A stretch of DNA of 13,142 nt. It comes from an uncultured Bacillota bacterium (GTDB taxonomy: Bacteria > Bacillota > Clostridia > Peptostreptococcales > Anaerovoracaceae). Both the position numbers and the translations under genes were made by a program. The notes under the pieces were generated by a model. The model had not been told where the DNA came from, ran no database searches, and worked only from the letters and a program-made list of their open reading frames with translations. This document shows positions 11,443 through 13,142 of the stretch, in pieces (the first letter of the stretch is position 1; every line of letters begins with the position of its first letter). Location of the stretch: positions 1 to 13,142 of the forward strand of contig CAMKAM010000027.1 of assembly GCA_946410475.1 (NCBI GenBank), read 5' to 3'.

Positions 11443-12825
11443 ATGAAATACGATGTGATCATAATAGGCGCTGGTCCGGGCGGGATCTTTTCGGCTTACG
11501 AGATGATGAAGCTCGACCCGTCTAAAAAAATCGCTGTCTTCGAGGCGGGCAACGTCCTTGAGGAGAGAAAATGCCCTATAGACGGAAAAAAGATAAAGTC
11601 ATGCGTCGGATGCGACCCGTGCGCTATAATGCGCGGCTTCGGAGGAGCGGGTGCTTTTTCCGACGGGAAATACAATATCACTAACGATTTCGGAGGCACT
11701 CTCCACGAATTCATCGGCCGCGATACGGCTATAGAACTGATGGAGTATGTCGACGAGATAAACTGCAGTCACGGCGGAGCGGGAACGAAGATGTATTCGA
11801 CGACTGACAGCCCGCTCAAGAAAAAGTGCATGCAGAACAAGCTCAAACTCCTCGATGCGAGCGTGCGTCATCTCGGGACGGATATCAACTACATAGTTCT
11901 CGGGAATCTTTATGATGAACTGAAGGACAAGGTGGACTTTTTCTTCAGAACGATGATCGAGGGGATCGAAAAGACGGACGGCGGATACAGGGTCGAAAGC
12001 AAAGACGGATCCTGGGAAGGTGAAAAGTGCATCATCTCCGTCGGCAGGAGCGGCAGCAAGTGGATGGAAGACATCTGCGGCAGGATGGGCATACAGACAA
12101 AGTCGAACAGAGTGGACCTCGGCGTAAGGGTCGAGCTGCCTGCCGTGATATTTGAAGATATAACGAATGAACTGTATGAGGGAAAGATCGTTTACAGGAC
12201 AGAAAAGTTCGAAGACAAGGTGCGTACGTTCTGCATGAATCCGAACGGGATCGTCGTAACTGAAAACACGAACGGCATCGTTACCGTGAACGGTCACAGC
12301 TTCGAGGATGAAGGAAAGAAGACGGAGAACACGAACTTTGCTCTTCTTGTCGCGAAGCATTTCTCGGAGCCGTTCAAAGACTCGAACGAATACGGCGAAT
12401 CGATCGCGCGTCTTTCGAATATGCTCGGAGGCGGAGTCATAGTGCAGCGCTTCGGAGACCTCGAAAGAGGAAGAAGAAGCGTACAGAAGAGGATAGACGA
12501 AGGGAACGTCCGCCCGACTCTGCAGGCGACGCCGGGAGACCTCAGCCTGGTACTTCCGAAGAGGCTGCTCGACGGGATCATCGAGATGATCTATGCGCTC
12601 GACAAGATCGCTCCGGGAGTCGCGAACGACGATACTCTCCTCTATGGTGTCGAAGTCAAATTCTACAACATGGAGGTCCTGCTCGATGAGGACCTGATGA
12701 CGAAATATGAAGGTCTGTACATCATAGGCGACGGAAGCGGAGTCACTCACTCGCTTTCTCATGCTTCCGCAAGCGGGATATATGTGGCGCGCCGCATAAT
12801 CGAAAAGGAAGCAGACAGATCGTAG
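11443..12825 (+). CDS. FAD-dependent dehydrogenase of the COG2509 family
   Basis: This 460-residue flavoprotein belongs to a widespread but uncharacterised family (COG2509). The FAD-binding GAGPGG is at 9-14 following the strand KYDVIII, and the C-terminal FAD contact GLYIIGDGSGVTHS is near 430-444. Between them is the hallmark GFGGAGAFSDGKYN (65-78). Just before it are four cysteines, Cys44, Cys54, Cys57 and Cys60, spaced C-x9-C-x2-C-x2-C, which could ligate an iron-sulfur cluster or zinc. The length is normal. GGGGG (11431-11435) about seven bases before the ATG provides the start signal. The stop codon overlaps the ribosome binding site of the cardiolipin synthase gene, so the two are translated from one message. 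The substrate is unknown, and the membrane-lipid neighbour gives no clear clue. Confidence 0.85.
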   Translation: MKYDVIIIGAGPGGIFSAYEMMKLDPSKKIAVFEAGNVLEERKCPIDGKKIKSCVGCDPCAIMRGFGGAGAFSDGKYNITNDFGGTLHEFIGRDTAIELMEYVDEINCSHGGAGTKMYSTTDSPLKKKCMQNKLKLLDASVRHLGTDINYIVLGNLYDELKDKVDFFFRTMIEGIEKTDGGYRVESKDGSWEGEKCIISVGRSGSKWMEDICGRMGIQTKSNRVDLGVRVELPAVIFEDITNELYEGKIVYRTEKFEDKVRTFCMNPNGIVVTENTNGIVTVNGHSFEDEGKKTENTNFALLVAKHFSEPFKDSNEYGESIARLSNMLGGGVIVQRFGDLERGRRSVQKRIDEGNVRPTLQATPGDLSLVLPKRLLDGIIEMIYALDKIAPGVANDDTLLYGVEVKFYNMEVLLDEDLMTKYEGLYIIGDGSGVTHSLSHASASGIYVARRIIEKEADRS

Positions 12826-12835
12826 GAGACGATAA

Positions 12836-13142
12836 ATGAGCGAAAAAGAAAATTATGTGCGTCTGGCAAGGCCGAAGACAGCGAGGGTAAAGGTGCTGCT
12901 TTTCAGCAGGCTGTTCATCTTTGCGCTGCTCATCGTATTGGAACTGGCAGTTGTGGTACTGCCATTCGCTTTGCTGCGAGAATATATCAGTCACTTCTTT
13001 ATCGCCATGCTGATCTTATCGTTGATCATGCTCCTGTATCTTTTCAACAGCAGGATGGATTCCACCGCCAAGCTGACCTGGATGCTCGTGATAGCAGCTC
13101 TGCCGATCGCAGGGGCGATGCTGCTTCTTTTTATCCGGACCA
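12836..13142 (+). CDS. cls: Cardiolipin synthase, N-terminal part
   Basis: Only the first 102 codons are inside the window; the gene runs off the right edge. The visible part starts MSEKENYVRLARPKTARVK, then has two membrane helices at about 22-47 and 54-70. A conserved segment follows, STAKLTWMLVIAALPIAGAM (75-94), which matches the PLDc_N membrane domain of bacterial cardiolipin synthases. Those enzymes condense two phosphatidylglycerol molecules at the membrane. The two HKD catalytic motifs would lie beyond the edge, so they are not confirmed. AGGAGA overlaps the preceding stop codon and lies eight bases before the ATG. Another PLDc_N membrane protein is possible but less likely. Confidence 0.65.
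   Translation, partial: MSEKENYVRLARPKTARVKVLLFSRLFIFALLIVLELAVVVLPFALLREYISHFFIAMLILSLIMLLYLFNSRMDSTAKLTWMLVIAALPIAGAMLLLFIRT

Noticed and set aside
11599..12762. Minus-strand open frame of 387 codons
   Set aside because: It is the exact opposite strand of the COG2509 gene and is explained by that gene's codon use.
1..13142. CRISPR arrays, tRNA or rRNA genes, insertion sequences, phage genes or a defence island
   Set aside because: I saw no regularly spaced direct repeats, cloverleaf sequences, transposase or integrase motifs, or clustered defence genes in the window.

Overview
The window looks like chromosomal DNA of an anaerobic Clostridia-type member of the Bacillota. The evidence is strong AAGGAGG-type ribosome binding sites, AGA/AGG arginine and ATA isoleucine codons alongside moderate GC, a CIRCE heat-shock operator, a long CBS/DRTGG family II pyrophosphatase, a PfoR-like EIIC protein and a COG2509 flavoprotein. 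I see no insertion sequence, phage gene, CRISPR array, tRNA or rRNA. The region reads as ordinary housekeeping and stress genes in short operons. It contains a few poorly characterised proteins and several well-formed regulatory sites.

Layout. At 1-1814 (+), an upstream terminator is followed by a glyoxalase I-like protein, a possible 26-codon micro-ORF and a BaiN/HI0933-type flavoprotein. At 1795-3247 (-) there are two genes: a protein with an EVE/PUA-like C-terminal half and a nicotinamidase-like cysteine hydrolase. At 3264-4156 a divergent promoter region drives an unrecognised four-helix membrane protein (+), which ends at a clear terminator. At 4168-4778 an Hsp20 gene stands alone under a consensus promoter overlapped by a CIRCE element. 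At 4811-5828 (-) thioredoxin and a B3/B4 (PheRS editing-like) domain protein form an operon. A palindrome sits at the predicted thioredoxin transcription start.

At 5970-7247 (+) a PfoR-like EIIC membrane protein has a structured 5' leader and a strong terminator. At 7272-11374 (+) five closely spaced genes follow: a PhnO-like GNAT acetyltransferase, a 62-residue lysine-rich protein, a cation diffusion facilitator with an extended C-terminus, a YfcE-like phosphoesterase and a CBS/DRTGG pyrophosphatase. At 11384-13142 (+) an extended -10 promoter precedes a COG2509 FAD protein with a four-cysteine cluster and the start of cardiolipin synthase, which runs off the window.

Functional themes (inference): protein and redox stress (Hsp20, thioredoxin, methylglyoxal detoxification), nucleotide and phosphate economy (pyrophosphatase, phosphoesterase, nicotinamidase-like enzyme), and manganese (a probable Mn-type CDF exporter in the same operon as a pyrophosphatase from a Mn-dependent family). 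No complete new system is evident. The best leads are the CIRCE-controlled Hsp20, the trxA-B3/B4 pairing, the CDF with its upstream small protein, the EVE-like protein and the operator-like palindromes.
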